Shown one piece after another: positions 62,901 to 64,000 of a stretch of DNA of 64,000 nt. Origin of the DNA: JACKFB01 sp041389525 (GTDB lineage: Bacteria; Myxococcota_A; UBA9042; PHBI01; JACKFB01); the NCBI GenBank assembly GCA_041389525.1, contig JAWKRR010000017.1, positions 50,533 to 114,532 of the forward strand, given 5' to 3'. Below the pieces are notes generated by a model. It searched no databases. It saw nothing but the letters and a program-made list of their open reading frames with translations, and had not been told where the DNA came from. The stretch's first letter is position 1, and every line of letters begins with the position of its first letter. The position numbers and the translations under genes are program-made.

Positions 62901-63710
62901 ATGACGAGCCGCCTGCAGGAGACATCGTTCAACGTCCCGAAGATGGATTGCCCGTCGGAGGAGCGGATGATCCGCTTGGCCCTCGAGGGCTTCGAGGGCG
63001 TGGAAGCGCTGTCGTGCGATTTCGGCAGGCGGCGCCTGAGCGTCCTGCACCATGGTGACCCTGCCCCGATCGCGTCGAAGCTGCGCACGTTGGGCCTGGG
63101 TGCTGAGCTTATCGAGACGACCGAGGCCACGCGCGCGTCCGCTGCGATTTCAGACCCCGCGGCTGAGGCGCGCACGCTGAAGACGCTGCTCGCTATCAAC
63201 GCGGTGATGTTCGTCGTCGAGATGAGCGCGGCGCTGTTCGCGCGCTCCACAGGGTTGTTCTCGGACTCCCTCGATATGTTCGCCGACGCCGCGGTCTACG
63301 GGCTCGCGCTGTTCGTGGTGGGGCGCTCTGCGGGCGCAAAACTGCGGACCGCCCACCTCGCGGGCTGGGTTCAGGCGGCCCTCGGAATCGGCGCGCTCGC
63401 GGAGGTGGCGCGCCGCTTTGTCCAGGTAAGCGAGCCGCTGTCGATGCTCATGATGACCGTCGCGGCGCTGGCGCTAGTGGCCAACGTCTACTGCTTCTGG
63501 CTGGTCTCGAAGCACCGCGGCGGCGGCGCTCACATGCAGGCCAGCATCATCTTCTCCGCCAACGACGTCCTCGCCAACGCGAGCGTCATCGTCGCCGGGG
63601 CGCTGGTGAGCTGGACGGGCTCAAACTACCCCGACCTGGTGGTCGGCGGCGGCATCGCCCTCGTAGTGCTGCTCGGCGCCTGGCGAATTCTGCGGCTCGG
63701 GAGAGTCTAG
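62901..63710 (+). CDS. Cation transporter with N-terminal HMA-like domain
   Basis: 269 residues. Residues 1-75 are an HMA-like fold in which the metal motif is PKMDCPSEE, with one Cys and Glu instead of CxxC. The rest has five or six membrane helices with the acidic pair in LFSDSLDMFADAAVYG, as in the cation diffusion facilitator family and its relatives. It probably exports a divalent metal; which one cannot be read. Apparently a single-gene unit, with 190 bases of sequence without a gene before it on this strand. Confidence 0.85.
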   Translation: MTSRLQETSFNVPKMDCPSEERMIRLALEGFEGVEALSCDFGRRRLSVLHHGDPAPIASKLRTLGLGAELIETTEATRASAAISDPAAEARTLKTLLAINAVMFVVEMSAALFARSTGLFSDSLDMFADAAVYGLALFVVGRSAGAKLRTAHLAGWVQAALGIGALAEVARRFVQVSEPLSMLMMTVAALALVANVYCFWLVSKHRGGGAHMQASIIFSANDVLANASVIVAGALVSWTGSNYPDLVVGGGIALVVLLGAWRILRLGRV

Positions 63711-63844
63711 GCGCGAACGTCGCCGCCAACGCCGCGCCCCCCGACCGACGACTCGCCAAACCGAATGACGCATCGCAGTTCCGACGATGCGCCACCCACG
63801 GCCCACAGCCTTCGGGACGCCCGCCCGCGCCCCGAACGCGAGCC

Positions 63845-64000
63845 TCAGCCCCCGGACGCGCCCTCGGGCCGGCGGCCCCACAGCCAAGTCAGCGCCAGCG
63901 CGATGGCGTCGAAAGGCTCGGCGCGCACGGTGTCGTCGCCGCCGTAGCTGCCGCGCAGGCGCCACTCGCCGCCGTCCAGCGCGTAGACCTCCAAGGTCTC
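63845..64000 (-). CDS. C-terminal end of a Uma2-family protein, 5' end outside window
   Basis: The frame is open from the window edge to a TGA at 63845, giving 51 residues. TLEVYALDGGEWRLRGSYGG followed by VRAEPFDAIALALTWLW is the usual end of Uma2-family (DUF820, PD-(D/E)XK-like) proteins. These are abundant in Myxococcota and cyanobacteria and have no clear function. The catalytic part lies beyond the window. Confidence 0.8.
   Translation of the reverse strand, partial: ETLEVYALDGGEWRLRGSYGGDDTVRAEPFDAIALALTWLWGRRPEGASGG

Noticed and set aside
1..64000. tRNA, rRNA, transposase or phage genes
   Set aside because: None was recognised. No CCA-ended cloverleaf, transposase motif or integrase text was found while reading both strands, though a tool-based scan was not possible.

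Overview
The window is very GC-rich (roughly 70% by eye) and densely coded, with many 4-base ATGA/GTGA gene overlaps. It reads as the chromosome of a member of the Myxococcota. The pointers are a surface protein with five Cys-rich repeats and a MYXO-CTERM-like tail, an EGF-domain clostripain lipoprotein, an amino-transferring PKS-NRPS line, a CarH-like B12 regulator and an ECF sigma/cupin pair. The genus is not resolved. No tRNA, rRNA, insertion sequence, integrase or CRISPR array was seen.

Region 1 (1-1430): a C11 peptidase lipoprotein, cut off by the window edge. Region 2 (1620-18848, minus strand): one long, tightly overlapped operon. A loading A-PCP followed by KS-AT-ACP and an aminotransferase domain should make a beta-amino unit. 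It feeds a complete C-A-PCP module and then a C-A-PCP protein whose C and A domains are eroded. There is no thioesterase. Instead come two unusual alpha/beta hydrolases, a hexapeptide acyltransferase, a TIGR04325-type methyltransferase and an RluA pseudouridine synthase. The KS-AT-ACP stretch (about 13450-16000) is broken by many small indels that look like consensus errors rather than decay.

Region 3 (19237-40427): an exopolysaccharide locus. A GT2 glycosyltransferase fused to a polyprenyl-phosphate sugar transferase diverges from the assembly line and is coupled to a STAS-like protein. Two convergent DUF4091-type surface proteins and a PilZ protein follow. Then comes a minus-strand export operon (Wza-like, lipoprotein, kinase-like, Wzz-like, O-antigen ligase/polymerase, Wzx-like, deacetylase). 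It diverges from a plus-strand run of three glycosyltransferases and a UDP-GlcNAc 2-epimerase.

Region 4 (40600-48148): an RTX repeat protein, a repeat-bearing intergenic stretch with strong terminators, a glycine-rich RRM protein, a metallophosphoesterase/CHAT-protease gene pair, and an ArsB-like carrier. Region 5 (48237-54116): a probable light/singlet-oxygen response cluster (SDR, SRPBCC, CarH-like regulator, DCC protein, PlsC-like protein, YdeI-like protein, ChrR-like cupin and ECF sigma factor). Region 6 (54134-64000): an orphan helical-repeat protein, MscL, a MASE1-CHASE-PAS-GGDEF-EAL protein, a GNAT, a frameshifted ATP-grasp ligase, a frameshifted small secreted protein, a cation transporter and the tail of a Uma2-family protein.

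The most interesting idea is that regions 2 and 3 work together. A small PKS-NRPS product, released or transferred by the hydrolase pair and the acyltransferase, may decorate the exported polysaccharide. This is inference from gene order and family knowledge.
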